The translations under genes and the position numbers were made by a program. Below are positions 1 through 8,816 of a stretch of DNA of 64,000 bases, piece after piece (position 1 is the first letter of the stretch; the number at the start of each line of letters is the position of its first letter). The DNA is from an uncultured Pseudomonadota bacterium. Its GTDB lineage: Bacteria; Pseudomonadota; Gammaproteobacteria; Steroidobacterales; Woeseiaceae. Under the pieces are notes generated by a model, which was not told where the DNA came from, made no database searches, and saw nothing but the letters and a program-made list of their open reading frames with translations. The stretch is from positions 1 to 64,000 of the forward strand of contig CAJXJW010000007.1 of assembly GCA_913055625.1 (NCBI GenBank). The letters are read 5' to 3'.

Positions 1-1
1 G

Positions 2-166
2 GACGGCATCGCCGTGCCCGAGTGCGGCTACTACGCCCGCGATATGGTGGACGAGGATCTCGGCGAGCGACGCGTCGCGCACTTCGGCCATCCGCCACGT
101 GGCGGATTATTGAGCGCTGTGGAAAAGCTGGTGAACGAACCGGCGCCGCCCGAGTACTTGCATTAG
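2..166 (+). CDS. C-terminal fragment of an unidentified protein (5' end outside window)
   Basis: An open frame runs in from the left edge and ends at TAG 164-166, leaving 54 residues that end in PEYLH. The first codons have the GC-rich third positions typical of this genome; codons after the palindrome at 90-107 (TTA, TTG, CGA, GGA) look less typical. No domain is recognisable. The 18-bp palindrome lies inside the frame and encodes HPPRGG, so the true end may have been altered by that insertion. Function unknown. Confidence 0.45.
   Translation, partial: DGIAVPECGYYARDMVDEDLGERRVAHFGHPPRGGLLSAVEKLVNEPAPPEYLH
90..107. repeat. 18-bp perfect palindrome, copy 1
   Basis: ATCCGCCACGTGGCGGAT is its own reverse complement and occurs again at 434-451. 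The centre is CACGTG. This copy lies in the reading frame of the truncated gene 2-166, the other in non-coding DNA. It could be an operator or a small mobile palindromic repeat; the sequence does not decide. Confidence 0.75.
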
Positions 167-199
167 ATCCGCTCCAAACGCACGAGACAGGCCAGCAAA

Positions 200-213
200 A
201 CTCACCGGTGAGT
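200..213. repeat. 14-bp perfect palindrome
   Basis: ACTCACCGGTGAGT is a perfect inverted repeat about 35 nt after the stop of the truncated gene 2-166. The size fits a dimeric repressor operator, but no promoter was recognised nearby, so its role is open. Confidence 0.5.
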
Positions 214-278
214 AAATCGGTGCGACGGGAGGTGGCCGGAGCAATGACGGCTTTTGAGCTGGGATAGACTTCAGCGCC

Positions 279-324
279 GTAGGAGCGGCTTCCAGCCGCG
301 ATCGCGGCAAGATGCCGCTCCTAC
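279..324. repeat. GTAG-headed REP/BIME-like hairpin
   Basis: Outer arms GTAGGAGCGGC (279-289) and GCCGCTCCTAC (314-324) are exact complements. Between them GCCGCGATCGCGGC (295-308) is a perfect palindrome, giving a nested hairpin. This matches the layout of GTAG-started REP elements mobilised by RAYT (TnpA-REP) transposases in Pseudomonas and Stenotrophomonas. No RAYT gene is in the window. Confidence 0.75.
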
Positions 325-362
325 GTTAGTCACGCTTATCAGCATCGCATCCGCAAGGCCCG

Positions 363-373
363 CTTCTGGCCGA
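363..373 (+). repeat. CTTCTGGCCGA repeat, copy A
   Basis: First of three exact CTTCTGGCCGA cores (others at 1103-1113 and 1929-1939), here followed by GAGCGGA. Each lies in a gap bordering the two small accessory genes, so it looks like a dispersed intergenic repeat and not part of a gene. Confidence 0.6.
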
Positions 374-433
374 GAGCGGAGATATTCCAGGTCGACGCTC
401 GAACGGCAGCTTGAGGGAATTGGACTCAGTCAA

Positions 434-451
434 ATCCGCCACGTGGCGGAT
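434..451. repeat. 18-bp perfect palindrome, copy 2
   Basis: Identical to 90-107 (ATCCGCCACGTGGCGGAT), in non-coding DNA 128 bp upstream of the gene at 579. It is followed at 455-485 by a TGACCGCTT...ATAGCGGACAGTCG segment that resembles 1980-2010. Confidence 0.75.
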
Positions 452-497
452 CAGTGACCGCTTCACTTCGCATAGCGGACAGTCGTTCCCCCTGATA

Positions 498-518
498 TAA
501 ACTGTCAGCCTCTGACCC
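498..518 (+). repeat. 21-nt leader repeat, copy 1 (candidate promoter/leader)
   Basis: A 21-nt element beginning TAAACTG and ending TCTGACCC, found again at 1139-1159 with a single mismatch (T505 versus G1146). Both copies lie 50-60 nt upstream of a small accessory gene (579 and 1207). It overlaps TATAAA (496-501), so a shared promoter or cassette boundary is possible. Confidence 0.6.
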
Positions 519-578
519 AATGCAGACATCCGTTCCGGTGTCGTTAGCCAGTCATCTTTCGAGCCGGCGAGGGAGAAT

Positions 579-1046
579 ATGAAGAATGGTCGACTTACTG
601 GGTGGCTCACCCTTGGCGCAAACGCCGCCGTACTGATCGGCATTGTCCTTATCGTGATAGAACTCGATCAGAATCGGGACAGCATGCGCGCACAGACGCG
701 CAACGAAATGTCGACGAGCATTGTGCAGTTAATGAGCATGATCGCCAGCGACGGTGAATTGGCGAGCATTCGACGTCGTGCGGACGTGGGTGAGGAGTTG
801 TCTCCCGACGAGATGCAGAGATATGAACTTTTGACGATAGCTAACCTTCGCTACTGGGAAAACGTCCATTATCAGTACAGACAAGGCCTGTACGACAGCC
901 CGGAATTTGAAAGGCAATTGGCGGCAATTAGTGGGTATATCAACTACTCAGCGCGATTTCCTTCGTATTGGTGCCAAACCAAACACCTGTATTCCCCCAA
1001 GTTCGCCGACGAAATCGATGGCCTCCTCGGCGACAAAGCGTGCTGA
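579..1046 (+). CDS. Hypothetical single-pass membrane protein (155 aa)
   Basis: Not assigned to a named family. An N-terminal hydrophobic helix (about residues 9-28, ending VLIVIEL) is followed by a charged region with QNRDSMRAQTRNE and an aromatic stretch YWENVHYQYRQGLYD near residues 92-106, suggesting an inner-membrane anchor with a soluble helical domain. ATG 579 follows a good ribosome site (GAGGGAGA). Base composition is less GC-rich than the neighbours and short repeats flank it, which fits an accessory, possibly transferred gene. Small proteins of this build occur scattered in gammaproteobacteria; their function is unknown. Confidence 0.7.
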   Translation: MKNGRLTGWLTLGANAAVLIGIVLIVIELDQNRDSMRAQTRNEMSTSIVQLMSMIASDGELASIRRRADVGEELSPDEMQRYELLTIANLRYWENVHYQYRQGLYDSPEFERQLAAISGYINYSARFPSYWCQTKHLYSPKFADEIDGLLGDKAC

Positions 1047-1102
1047 CGAAATTTGAGTTCAATGCTGATACAGGCCGCTAACAAACGCGTCTTCAATGGC
1101 TG

Positions 1103-1113
1103 CTTCTGGCCGA
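1103..1113 (+). repeat. CTTCTGGCCGA repeat, copy B
   Basis: Second exact copy of the core, between the genes at 579 and 1207 and preceded by TAACAAACGCGTC. It overlaps a possible ATG at 1096, which argues that this ATG is not the real start of the following gene. Confidence 0.6.
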
Positions 1114-1138
1114 CTCCGGAAGTCCAAGCGTTCTAAGG

Positions 1139-1159
1139 TAAACTGGCAGCCTCTGACCC
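1139..1159 (+). repeat. 21-nt leader repeat, copy 2
   Basis: Matches 498-518 at 20 of 21 positions. It lies 48 nt before the TTG start proposed at 1207. The same element in non-coding DNA before the gene at 579 indicates that this stretch is leader, not coding. Confidence 0.6.
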
Positions 1160-1206
1160 TTTCCAGCCAGTCGCGTAGGTCTCCAAAACTCGTTCGAGTT
1201 ACTCAT

Positions 1207-1911
1207 TTGAAAGAATCCCAACGAAGCATAACTGGTGAAGAAAAGGAGTTTCTTCAACAAATCCTAGATGCGCATCCAGCCAAGTATCGAAAATTGAAAA
1301 TGGCTGTTGGGAACGCGGCGATCAGTTGGTGCTTCTTCATGCTACTGGTTGTCATAGGGTGGTTGATCGTCGCATGGATCACTCGCAAGCTGCTTGGTGC
1401 GGAGATTGGTTGGAATAACAATATCGCCGCTGTATGGGTTGTTTCTGTGGGTGGCATTTTCTGCCTAGTATTCGCGATAGTCTCAACTGCCCGCTGGATT
1501 CGCGGCTGGACCGACATTCGAGAGCCACTTCTCGCAGACATTGCTAATCAACGAGTTAACGTCGAGGAGTACGAGTTTCGTGAGGTGCTCAGGATGCAGG
1601 AGCCAGAACACCTAGGTCTAATCTACTTCATGCGTGAAGACGATGAGGCCGCATTCGTCTACTTTGACAGTGAAAGTCAGGATCTTGGTGTTCAGGGAGA
1701 GGATCCACTGTCAAGTTCGTTCATCCCTCGGCGGCATTTACGCGTGACACGTGCACCAGTATCTGGGGTCGCAATTGTCTGTGAGTTCACTGGCGACGCA
1801 CTGCAGCTAGGCGACCCAATCGAAATTTCCGTCCCGCCGGATCAATGGCCCGAGCATGAGGAAGTCTGCAAAGTGCCGTGGAGTGAGTTGAAATCAACGT
1901 TTGCTGGATAG
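1207..1911 (+). CDS. Hypothetical two-helix membrane protein (234 aa)
   Basis: No family recognised. Residues about 35-58 and 72-95 are strongly hydrophobic and separated by a short loop. The N-terminal 30 residues are charged (EEKEFLQQ). The 130-residue C-terminal part is acidic (REDDEAAFVYFDSESQD, PPDQWPEHEEVCKVPW) and probably cytosolic. The frame is open from ATG 1096, but 1096-1159 is made of repeats that are non-coding elsewhere, so TTG 1207 is preferred; its ribosome site is weak. Codon use is AT-richer than the chromosome average. Probably accessory, function unknown. Confidence 0.6.
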   Translation: MKESQRSITGEEKEFLQQILDAHPAKYRKLKMAVGNAAISWCFFMLLVVIGWLIVAWITRKLLGAEIGWNNNIAAVWVVSVGGIFCLVFAIVSTARWIRGWTDIREPLLADIANQRVNVEEYEFREVLRMQEPEHLGLIYFMREDDEAAFVYFDSESQDLGVQGEDPLSSSFIPRRHLRVTRAPVSGVAIVCEFTGDALQLGDPIEISVPPDQWPEHEEVCKVPWSELKSTFAG

Positions 1912-1928
1912 CCACTTGCCACTGACTC

Positions 1929-1939
1929 CTTCTGGCCGA
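1929..1939 (+). repeat. CTTCTGGCCGA repeat, copy C
   Basis: Third exact core copy, directly after the gene 1207-1911 and followed by degenerate segments (GATAGCAGACATT, then GCGAATAGCGGAAACTCG to about 2010). Together they fill the 136-nt gap before the converging gamma-carbonic anhydrase gene. Confidence 0.6.
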
Positions 1940-2047
1940 AATCCGCCTCTCGCAACATCCGGATAGCAGACATTGGGGCGACTGCTCACCGCGAATAGCG
2001 GAAACTCGACGTTACCGCGGAAACGTCGGAATGCGTCGACCAGGAGG

Positions 2048-2605
2048 TCAGTTCCGCGGCGAGATCTTCCTGGGTCTGCGCTCCTTGACCTCGGCAAGCT
2101 GCTCATTGAATCGCTTCGCATTCGCGACGTAGACGTCTGCAGAATTACGAAGCATTGCCAGCTCGCCTTCTTCGAGCGGGCGCGCGACGCGCGCCGGCGA
2201 ACCGAGGATCAGCGACCCGCCCGGAAACTCCTTGCCCTCGGTGATCAGAGAGTGCGCACCGACGACGCAGTTTGCGCCGACCCTGGCGCCGTTGAGCACG
2301 GTGCTGCCGATGCCGATCAGCGAGCCGTCGCCGATCGTGCAGCCGTGCAGCATCACCTTGTGGCCGACGGTGACGTTGTCTCCCACGACCAGTTTCAGGC
2401 CGGGGTCGGTGTGCAGCACGCTGCCGTCCTGGATGTTGCTGCGCGCGCCGATCTCGATCCAGTCGTTGTCGCCGCGCAGCACGCAATTGAACCAGACGCT
2501 GGCCTCGGCGCCGAGGCGCACGCTGCCGATGACGGTGGCGTTGTCGGCGATGAAATGTCCGGAACCCTCGAAGACCGGCGCGCGGTCGCCCAGGGTGTAG
2601 ATCAC
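2048..2605 (-). CDS. Gamma-carbonic anhydrase family protein (left-handed beta-helix)
   Basis: A 185-aa protein of the YrdA/PaaY/CamH group. Hexapeptide repeats of the left-handed beta-helix run from about residue 15 to 150 ([46 protein letters not shown]). The three metal-binding histidines expected of gamma-carbonic anhydrases are present at H65, H82 and H87. It should form a cytosolic trimer with Zn or Fe; carbonic anhydrase activity is likely but has not been shown for many YrdA-type members. Its ATG overlaps the stop of gpmA by 4 nt, so the two are translationally coupled. Confidence 0.95.
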   Translation of the reverse strand: MIYTLGDRAPVFEGSGHFIADNATVIGSVRLGAEASVWFNCVLRGDNDWIEIGARSNIQDGSVLHTDPGLKLVVGDNVTVGHKVMLHGCTIGDGSLIGIGSTVLNGARVGANCVVGAHSLITEGKEFPGGSLILGSPARVARPLEEGELAMLRNSADVYVANAKRFNEQLAEVKERRPRKISPRN

Positions 2606-3345
2606 TTCGCCTTGCCCTGGGCCGCGACGGCGGCTGCCGCTTTCGCGATGGCTTCCGCGTCGCCGAGGAACTCGCGCGACAACGGCTTCAGGTCATCATC
2701 CAGTTCGTACGCAAGTGGCACACCGGTCGGGATGTTGAAGCCTACGATCTCGTCGTCCGAAACGCCGTCCAGCATCTTCACCAGTGCGCGGAGGCTGTTG
2801 CCGTGCGCGGCGATCAGCACGTCCTTGCCCGCGCGCAGATCCGGCGCGATAACGTCGTTCCAGCAGGGACGAACGCGGTCCAGCGTGATCTTCAGCGATT
2901 CCGTCGAGGGCAGGCCCTCGATGCCCGCGTAGCGCGGGTCGTGCGACGGGTGCCGCTCGTCGTCGAGCGTCAGTTCCGGCGGCGGAATGTCGTAGCTGCG
3001 GCGCCAGATCAGCACCTGCTCGTCGCCGAACTTCTCGGCGGTCTCGGCCTTGTTGAGCCCCTGCAGGGCGCCGTAGTGCCGCTCGTTCAGTCGCCAGTCG
3101 CGGACGACCGGGATCCACATGCGGTCCATCTCGTCCATGATCAGCCACAGGCTGCGGATCGCGCGTTTCAGCACCGACGTGTAGGCGATGTCGAATTCGT
3201 AGCCCAGCTCGGCGAGCAGTTTGCCGGCGTCCCGTGCCTCGCGGATACCTTTCTCGGTCAGGTCGACGTCGGTCCAGCCTGTGAACAGGTTCTTGAGATT
3301 CCAGTCGCTCTCGCCGTGCCTGCACAGTACGAGCTTGCCCGCCAT
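2602..3345 (-). CDS. gpmA: 2,3-bisphosphoglycerate-dependent phosphoglycerate mutase
   Basis: Interconverts 3- and 2-phosphoglycerate in glycolysis and gluconeogenesis. The phosphohistidine motif RHGESDWN is at about residues 9-16, followed by [29 protein letters not shown] and the late [11 protein letters not shown] complete the active site. Length 247 aa against about 250 for E. coli GpmA. ATG 3345 is preferred because GGAG lies 5 nt upstream; a GTG two codons earlier sits almost on that site. It lies just downstream of the glutamate dehydrogenase gene (22 nt) and overlaps the carbonic anhydrase gene by 4 nt. Confidence 0.97.
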   Translation of the reverse strand: MAGKLVLCRHGESDWNLKNLFTGWTDVDLTEKGIREARDAGKLLAELGYEFDIAYTSVLKRAIRSLWLIMDEMDRMWIPVVRDWRLNERHYGALQGLNKAETAEKFGDEQVLIWRRSYDIPPPELTLDDERHPSHDPRYAGIEGLPSTESLKITLDRVRPCWNDVIAPDLRAGKDVLIAAHGNSLRALVKMLDGVSDDEIVGFNIPTGVPLAYELDDDLKPLSREFLGDAEAIAKAAAAVAAQGKAK

Positions 3346-3367
3346 AGTCACTCCGATTTTGATTTGT

Positions 3368-6300
3368 TCAGGAAGACAGAAGGTCGCGCAGTTCCTGCGC
3401 GGCGACGCTCAGGGTAGCAAAATCGATGTTGCCGCGTAGCTGCATTTCCTCGAGCATTCGCTTGAACCGCGCCACGCCCTCCGCATGGCGGTCCAGCCAT
3501 TCCTGGATGCGCAGTTCCACGTCGCGCTTGCTCCGCGTTGCGAGCAACTTCGACGCGAGTTCCCGGCGGATCCGGTAGAACTCCTCGCGCAGGTTGCTGC
3601 GGGCCATGGCCTGCCAGCGTCCGTCCACCTGCAGGTCCTCGACGCTGGTGTGCAGCCAGTAGAGGCCCAACGTCTCGTTGAACGTCGAGTACACTCGCGC
3701 TGACTCGAGTACGTCCCGGTCGTACGTGGCGGCGAGATCCGCGATATCGAGCGCTGCGCGCGTCAGCAGCAACGACGACATGCGGTGCGCCAGTTTCTCC
3801 GGCACGCCCATCGCGAGATAGTCGTCCGCGGCATTCCGGTGCCGCTCCTTGGCTGCCGAGGAGATGATCGACCCGGTGCGCGTGTACATCGTGGTCATCC
3901 GGTCTTTGAGGCGCTCGACCATCGGCGTGATCCTGAGATCCTCGCCGTAGTGCGTGATGAGCCAGTACGAGATGTGCCGCAGCGTGCGGCTGACCTCGAA
4001 CATCATCGACATTTGCGCGGAGGCCGGGATCTTGTAGTCCAGCGCCTCGATCGTCTCGAGCAGGTTGCCGGCGCGAATGAACTGGCGCGCGATCATGTAG
4101 GCGCGTGCGATCGTCACGACGTCGGCGCCGGTATCCGCCTGCATGCGCTTTACGAACGACGGGCCCATGCGATTGACGATCCCGTTCGCGACGAGGGTCG
4201 CGAGGATCTGGCGGCTCAGCCGGTGGCCGGGCAGCAGGTCCGCGTAGCGGCGGCGCAGGACCTGCGGAAAGTAACGTGGCGGATCGCCCTCGAGGAAGTC
4301 CTCCAGTGTGTCCTCTGACGCGATCAGCCCGTTGTACAGGTCGATCTTCGCGTAGCTCAGGATGACGGCCAGCTCGGGCCGCGTGAAGCCCTGTTTGCGC
4401 GAGCGGCGGTCGTCGATTTCCGCTTCTTCCGGCAGGTACTCGAGCGCGCGGTTCAACACGCCGGTGCGCTCAAGCTCCGCGATCAGGCGCGCCGTCTCGT
4501 CGATGCGCTCCACCGAGCGGACCTCGCTCATGCTGATCGCCTGGGTCTGCAGGTAGTTGTTGCGCAGGACGAGGTCGGCGACTTCGTCCGTCATCGACGC
4601 GAGCAGTTCATCGCGCTTCGGCCGCGTCAGGCCCTTCTGCTTCTCCGCGTCGCTCAGCAGGATCTTGATGTTCACTTCGCGGTCCGAGCTGTCGACGCCA
4701 CCGGAGTTGTCGATGAAGTCCGTGTTGATGCGGCCGCCGTTCAGGCTGTACTCGATGCGCGCGAGCTGCGTCAGGCCGAGGTTGCCGCCTTCGCCGACCA
4801 CCTTGCAGCGCAACGTGTTCGCGTTCACGCGGACCGCGTCGTTGCTGCGGTCGCCGACGTCGGAATGGCCCTCCGTACTGGCCTTGACGTACGTGCCGAT
4901 GCCGCCGTTCCAGAGCAGGTCGACGTCCATGCGCAGGATGTGCCGGATCAGCTCGTCCGGCTGCATCGCGACCTCGTCGGTGTCCAGCATGCGCCGCGCT
5001 TCGACGCTCAGGCGAATCGTCTTGGCCTGCCGCGAGAACACGCCTCCGCCTTTCGAGATGAGCGCGTCGTTGTAGTCGTCCCAGCCCGAGCGCGGCCTGC
5101 GGAACAGGCGACGCCGCTCCTTGTAGCTTGCGGCCATGTCGGGGTCGGGGTCGAGGAAGATGTGCAGGTGATTGAACGCGGCGACCAGCCTGATCTTGCG
5201 CGACAGCAACAGGCCGTTGCCGAACACGTCGCCGCTCATGTCGCCGATGCCGACGACGGTGAACGGATCCTTCTGCGTGTTCAGGCCCTTCTCGCGGAAG
5301 TGCCGTTTTACCGCTTCCCAGCCGCCGCGCGCCGTGATGCCCATCTTCTTGTGGTCGTAGCCGGCCGAACCGCCGGAGGCGAACGCGTCGTCGAGCCAGA
5401 AGCCGAAATCCGCGGATATGCCGTTTGCGATGTCCGAGAACGTGGCGGTCCCCTTGTCGGCCGCGACGACGAGGTACGGGTCGTCGTGATCGCGGCGGAC
5501 GACGCCTTCGGGCGTCACGACGGCGCCGTCGACGACGTTGTCAGTGATGTCGAGGAGGCTGCGAATGAACGTCTTGTAACACTCGACGCCGGCGGCCTGC
5601 CGTGCGTCACGATCGCCGGTCGGCAGGCGCTTGCAAAAGAAGCCGCCTTTTGCGCCCGTCGGCACGATTACCGTATTCTTGACGACCTGGGCCTTCATCA
5701 GGCCGAGCACCTCGGTGCGGAAATCCTCGCGCCGGTCGGACCAGCGCAGGCCGCCGCGGGCGATGTCGCCGCCGCGCAGGTGCACGCCTTCCACCTCCGG
5801 TGAGTACACGAAGATCTCGTAGAGCGGACGCGGCAACGGGGCCTCGCGAATCTTCCTCGGGTTGAGCTTCACCGAGATAGCCGGGCGCGGCTTGCCGTGC
5901 TCGTCGGCCAGGAAGTAGTTCGTGCGCAGCGTCGCGGCTACCGTGCCGGCGAACGCACTCAGGATTCGGTCTTCGTCCACGTTGCGCGCGCGCGCGACGG
6001 CGCGCGTGACCGCGGGCTTCAGTGCGCGCAGCTTGCGCTTGCGCGCGGATTCGGCAATGGACGGGTCAAACTGCAGCTCGAATTGCTGGACGATCAGCTT
6101 GACGAACTCGGCATGATTCACGAGCACGTCTTCCATGTAGGCCTGGCTGAACGGCAGCGCGAGCTGCAGAAGGTACTTCGTGTAGGTGCGCAGCAGCGCT
6201 ACCTGGCGCCAGCCCAGGTCGGCGGCAATCACCAGCCGGTTCAGGCCGTCGTCTTCCAGTTCGCCCGCGAATGCTTGCATGAAGCATTCCTCGAAGCGCC

Positions 6301-8197
6301 GCGCCGATTGCGCGACGTCGAAGTCCGCGCCGCTCTCGTGCCGCAGGTGGAAGTCCTGGATCCAGAAGGCTTCGCCCGCGCCGAGCGTCAGTTCGTAGGG
6401 GCGCTCGGTGTACACGTTGACGCCCATGTTTTCGAGGATCGGCAATGCCTCGGACAGCGCCAGCGGCTGCCGGTCGCTGTAGATGATGAAGTGCATGTGC
6501 CCCGGCTCGCTGCCGTCGGGGCGGTACAGGTTGACGGACTTGCTGCGGCCGTCCTGCTGCATCGCATCGATGCGCTCGATATCGCTGCACGCGTCCGCGG
6601 GGCGGGTGTCTTCCTCGTAGCCGGCCGGGAATACGTTGCCGTACTGCTTGTACAGGCGGTGGCCTTCGTCCTGGCCGAATCGATCCTCCAACTCGTCGCG
6701 GAGGCGGTCCTGCCACGTGATGACGACCTCGGAAATCCGGTCCTCGATGTCGTGCACGCTGATGCGCGGACGTTCGCCCGGTGCCGTGCGGACGATGAAA
6801 TGCACGCGCGCGAGGGGCGAGTCGAAGATCTCGACGTTCGACTCGATCGACGTCCCGTCGAATGCCTCCAGCAGTATCGACTCGACTTTCCGGCGCACCG
6901 CGGTCGTGTACTTTTCGCGCGGCACGTAGACGAGACAGGAATAGAAACGGCGGAACGTGTCGCGACGCACGAAGAATCGAACGCGCTGGCGCTCCTGGAG
7001 GTTCAGGATGCCCAGCGTCGTCCGTGCGAGGTCGGCCACGCTGCTCTGGAATAGCTCGTCGCGCGGGAACGTGTCGAGGATGTGCAGCAAAGCCTTGCCG
7101 CGATGGCCGGTGGGTTCGAAGTGGCTACGGTCGAGCACGCGCCGCACCTTGTGCCGCAGGAGCGGAATGTGGCGCGGGCTCTCGCTGTACGCCGCGGACG
7201 TAAACAGCCCGATGAAGCGGTGCTCGCCCACGTTGCGGCCCTTGCGATCAAAGATCTTCACGCCGACGTAGTCGAGGTAGGCGACACGATGCACCGTGGA
7301 CCGCGAGTTCGCCTTGGTGATGATCAGGAGGTCCTTGCTGCGCGTCAGCCGTTCCATTTCCGGCGTCAGCTCGATGGACTTGCCGCCGCGTTCGTCGTGC
7401 GACAGCAGGCCGAGGCCGCTGCCGGGCACGGAGTTCAGGAAAACCTTGTTGCCGCGCCGCGCGAGCCGGTACTCCCGGTAGCCGAGGAACGTGAACCGGT
7501 CTTCGGCCATCCAGTCGAGCAGCGCGCGAGACTCGTCGCGCGTCGCGTCGTCGACCGGCGCCGCGGTCGTCAGGATGCTGTCGCGCGCCTCCGTCATGCG
7601 CTGACGCATCGCGTCCCAGTCGCGGACGGCAGCGCGCACGTCCGCGAGGACGCGCTGAATTTCCTGTTCGAGTATGCGCAGTTGTTGCGGGCTGCTCTCG
7701 CGGTCGATCACGACACGCATGTAGGACTCGGACAGGCCCTTTTCGTCACCGCGATCCAGTACTGACAACAGCCGGCCACGCTTGTCGCGTTCGACGCGCA
7801 CGACCGGGTGGACGGTGATCTGGATCGCGAGATTCTGGCGCGTGATCGCGCCGGCGACAGAGTCGACGAGGAACGGCATGTCGTCGTTTACGATCTCGAT
7901 GATCGTGAACTTCGACGAATAGCCGTGCCCGGCTTCGGTCGGATTGAAAATCCTGAGCTTTGCTTCGCCCTGCTTGCGGACGGCGCCCAGCGCGAGATGA
8001 TCCAGCGCAATCCGGGCCATGACCGCCTCGGATCGCCCCTGGAGGTCCTCGATCGGGACGTCCCGGAAGTATTGCCGCAGGAATCGTTCGACCTGGGGGC
8101 GGCTCTTGAGGGTCGGGGAGGGAATTCGCGCGGCGACGATGGCCTCGATGATGCGCTGCCTGGCATCGCTTTCGCGGCGTAGTGCTTTCGATGTCAC
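3368..8197 (-). CDS. gdhB: NAD-specific glutamate dehydrogenase, 180-kDa type
   Basis: Catabolic oxidative deamination of glutamate to 2-oxoglutarate. At 1609 aa it is the giant GDH class known from Pseudomonas, Caulobacter, Xanthomonas and Streptomyces. ACT-like regulatory segments occupy the N-terminal half. The catalytic domain lies centrally with [18 protein letters not shown] at about residues 833-850, followed by the NAD-binding part ([27 protein letters not shown]), and a long helical C-terminal domain. The start is GTG 8197 with GGAG 9 nt upstream. A TATAAT -10 lies at 8233-8238. These enzymes are typically allosterically regulated tetramers or hexamers. Confidence 0.97.
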   Translation of the reverse strand: MTSKALRRESDARQRIIEAIVAARIPSPTLKSRPQVERFLRQYFRDVPIEDLQGRSEAVMARIALDHLALGAVRKQGEAKLRIFNPTEAGHGYSSKFTIIEIVNDDMPFLVDSVAGAITRQNLAIQITVHPVVRVERDKRGRLLSVLDRGDEKGLSESYMRVVIDRESSPQQLRILEQEIQRVLADVRAAVRDWDAMRQRMTEARDSILTTAAPVDDATRDESRALLDWMAEDRFTFLGYREYRLARRGNKVFLNSVPGSGLGLLSHDERGGKSIELTPEMERLTRSKDLLIITKANSRSTVHRVAYLDYVGVKIFDRKGRNVGEHRFIGLFTSAAYSESPRHIPLLRHKVRRVLDRSHFEPTGHRGKALLHILDTFPRDELFQSSVADLARTTLGILNLQERQRVRFFVRRDTFRRFYSCLVYVPREKYTTAVRRKVESILLEAFDGTSIESNVEIFDSPLARVHFIVRTAPGERPRISVHDIEDRISEVVITWQDRLRDELEDRFGQDEGHRLYKQYGNVFPAGYEEDTRPADACSDIERIDAMQQDGRSKSVNLYRPDGSEPGHMHFIIYSDRQPLALSEALPILENMGVNVYTERPYELTLGAGEAFWIQDFHLRHESGADFDVAQSARRFEECFMQAFAGELEDDGLNRLVIAADLGWRQVALLRTYTKYLLQLALPFSQAYMEDVLVNHAEFVKLIVQQFELQFDPSIAESARKRKLRALKPAVTRAVARARNVDEDRILSAFAGTVAATLRTNYFLADEHGKPRPAISVKLNPRKIREAPLPRPLYEIFVYSPEVEGVHLRGGDIARGGLRWSDRREDFRTEVLGLMKAQVVKNTVIVPTGAKGGFFCKRLPTGDRDARQAAGVECYKTFIRSLLDITDNVVDGAVVTPEGVVRRDHDDPYLVVAADKGTATFSDIANGISADFGFWLDDAFASGGSAGYDHKKMGITARGGWEAVKRHFREKGLNTQKDPFTVVGIGDMSGDVFGNGLLLSRKIRLVAAFNHLHIFLDPDPDMAASYKERRRLFRRPRSGWDDYNDALISKGGGVFSRQAKTIRLSVEARRMLDTDEVAMQPDELIRHILRMDVDLLWNGGIGTYVKASTEGHSDVGDRSNDAVRVNANTLRCKVVGEGGNLGLTQLARIEYSLNGGRINTDFIDNSGGVDSSDREVNIKILLSDAEKQKGLTRPKRDELLASMTDEVADLVLRNNYLQTQAISMSEVRSVERIDETARLIAELERTGVLNRALEYLPEEAEIDDRRSRKQGFTRPELAVILSYAKIDLYNGLIASEDTLEDFLEGDPPRYFPQVLRRRYADLLPGHRLSRQILATLVANGIVNRMGPSFVKRMQADTGADVVTIARAYMIARQFIRAGNLLETIEALDYKIPASAQMSMMFEVSRTLRHISYWLITHYGEDLRITPMVERLKDRMTTMYTRTGSIISSAAKERHRNAADDYLAMGVPEKLAHRMSSLLLTRAALDIADLAATYDRDVLESARVYSTFNETLGLYWLHTSVEDLQVDGRWQAMARSNLREEFYRIRRELASKLLATRSKRDVELRIQEWLDRHAEGVARFKRMLEEMQLRGNIDFATLSVAAQELRDLLSS

Positions 8198-8232
8198 TTG
8201 AGCTGGCTCCGGCCGGGACGACGGCGGGCGGG

Positions 8233-8238
8233 ATTATA
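8233..8238 (-). promoter_or_regulatory. -10 box (TATAAT) upstream of the glutamate dehydrogenase gene
   Basis: Read on the minus strand, TATAAT is a perfect sigma-70 -10 hexamer 36 nt before GTG 8197. No good TTGACA-like -35 lies 16-18 nt further upstream, so an activator may be needed. Confidence 0.5.
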
Positions 8239-8301
8239 CAGTAATGTCAGGTGAAACCATCAGCGTGTCACGGTGACGTCATCCGGCAACCGGCACCGGT
8301 T

Positions 8302-8742
8302 TCAGAGATCGCGGACCTTTTCGAGCAGGCGGTCCATGACCGCGTTGAAACCGGCCACTTCGTCGTCACTGAGGCCCTCGAGCAGCTCCCGCTCGAACGC
8401 GAGCGCGAGCGCGGCAACGCCGTCGTGCACCTCGCGGCCCTTCTCGGACAGGTTCAGGATGGACCGTCGGCGGTCAGCGTCGGCGAACTGCCGGTCGATG
8501 CGCCCGGCCTTGATCAGCTTGCTGACCGCGCGGCTCACGGCCACCTTGTCGAGGAACGTCTGCTCGGCGACCTCGACGGCGGACAGGCCCGGGTGGCGGC
8601 CGAGGATGGCGATGACCCGCCATTCCGGGATCGAGAGGCCGAATTGCTTGTCGTATGCCCGGGCGACCGTCTGGCTGACCGTGCTCGACAAGCGCGCGAG
8701 CCGGTAGGGCATGAAGTTGTCAAGAATGAGTTCGTCGGTCAT
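8302..8742 (-). CDS. MarR-family transcriptional regulator
   Basis: A 146-aa winged-helix regulator. N-terminal helices MPYRLARLSSTVSQTVARAYDKQFGLSIPEWRVI form the dimerisation and first HTH helices; LSAVEVAEQTFLDKVAVSRAVSKLIKAGRI is the recognition segment; DRRRSILNLSEKG is the wing. These are canonical MarR features. The start is ATG 8742; a GTG at 8763 would add seven residues without a better ribosome site. Overlapping inverted repeats at 8784-8801 just upstream are a likely autoregulatory operator. Its ligand and targets are not evident. The neighbouring gdhB and zapE genes are on the same strand. Confidence 0.93.
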   Translation of the reverse strand: MTDELILDNFMPYRLARLSSTVSQTVARAYDKQFGLSIPEWRVIAILGRHPGLSAVEVAEQTFLDKVAVSRAVSKLIKAGRIDRQFADADRRRSILNLSEKGREVHDGVAALALAFERELLEGLSDDEVAGFNAVMDRLLEKVRDL

Positions 8743-8783
8743 GGCGGATTCGTCCGGGGGCACGCTCGCTTGCGCCCAGTGTC

Positions 8784-8801
8784 AACAGTAACGACTGTTA
8801 C
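8784..8801. promoter_or_regulatory. Candidate MarR operator
   Basis: AACAGT-AACG-ACTGTT (8784-8799) is an inverted repeat with 6-bp arms; overlapping it, GTAAC-GACT-GTTAC (8788-8801) is a second one. The site lies 41 nt upstream of the marR ATG and 15 nt downstream of the zapE stop. Size and position fit MarR autoregulation. This is inference from position only. Confidence 0.5.
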
Positions 8802-8816
8802 CGGTTCGTTCAACTG

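Larger units (their letters stand above)
167..578. other. Non-coding stretch rich in short repeats
   Basis: No supportable gene. It holds a 14-bp palindrome (200-213), a GTAG-headed REP-like hairpin (279-324), one CTTCTGGCCGA repeat (363-373), the second 18-bp palindrome (434-451), a degenerate element containing ATAGCGGA near 470, and a 21-nt leader repeat (498-518). The short frames in it are shadows without ribosome sites. Confidence 0.7.

Noticed and set aside
1096..1206. Longer N-terminus of the membrane protein at 1207
   Set aside because: This stretch consists of repeat elements that are non-coding at their other copies.
1..2047. Accessory patch considered as an integron cassette array
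   Set aside because: Repeats flank genes, but there is no integrase gene and no attC core sites; TAACAAACGCG at about 1079 alone is insufficient.
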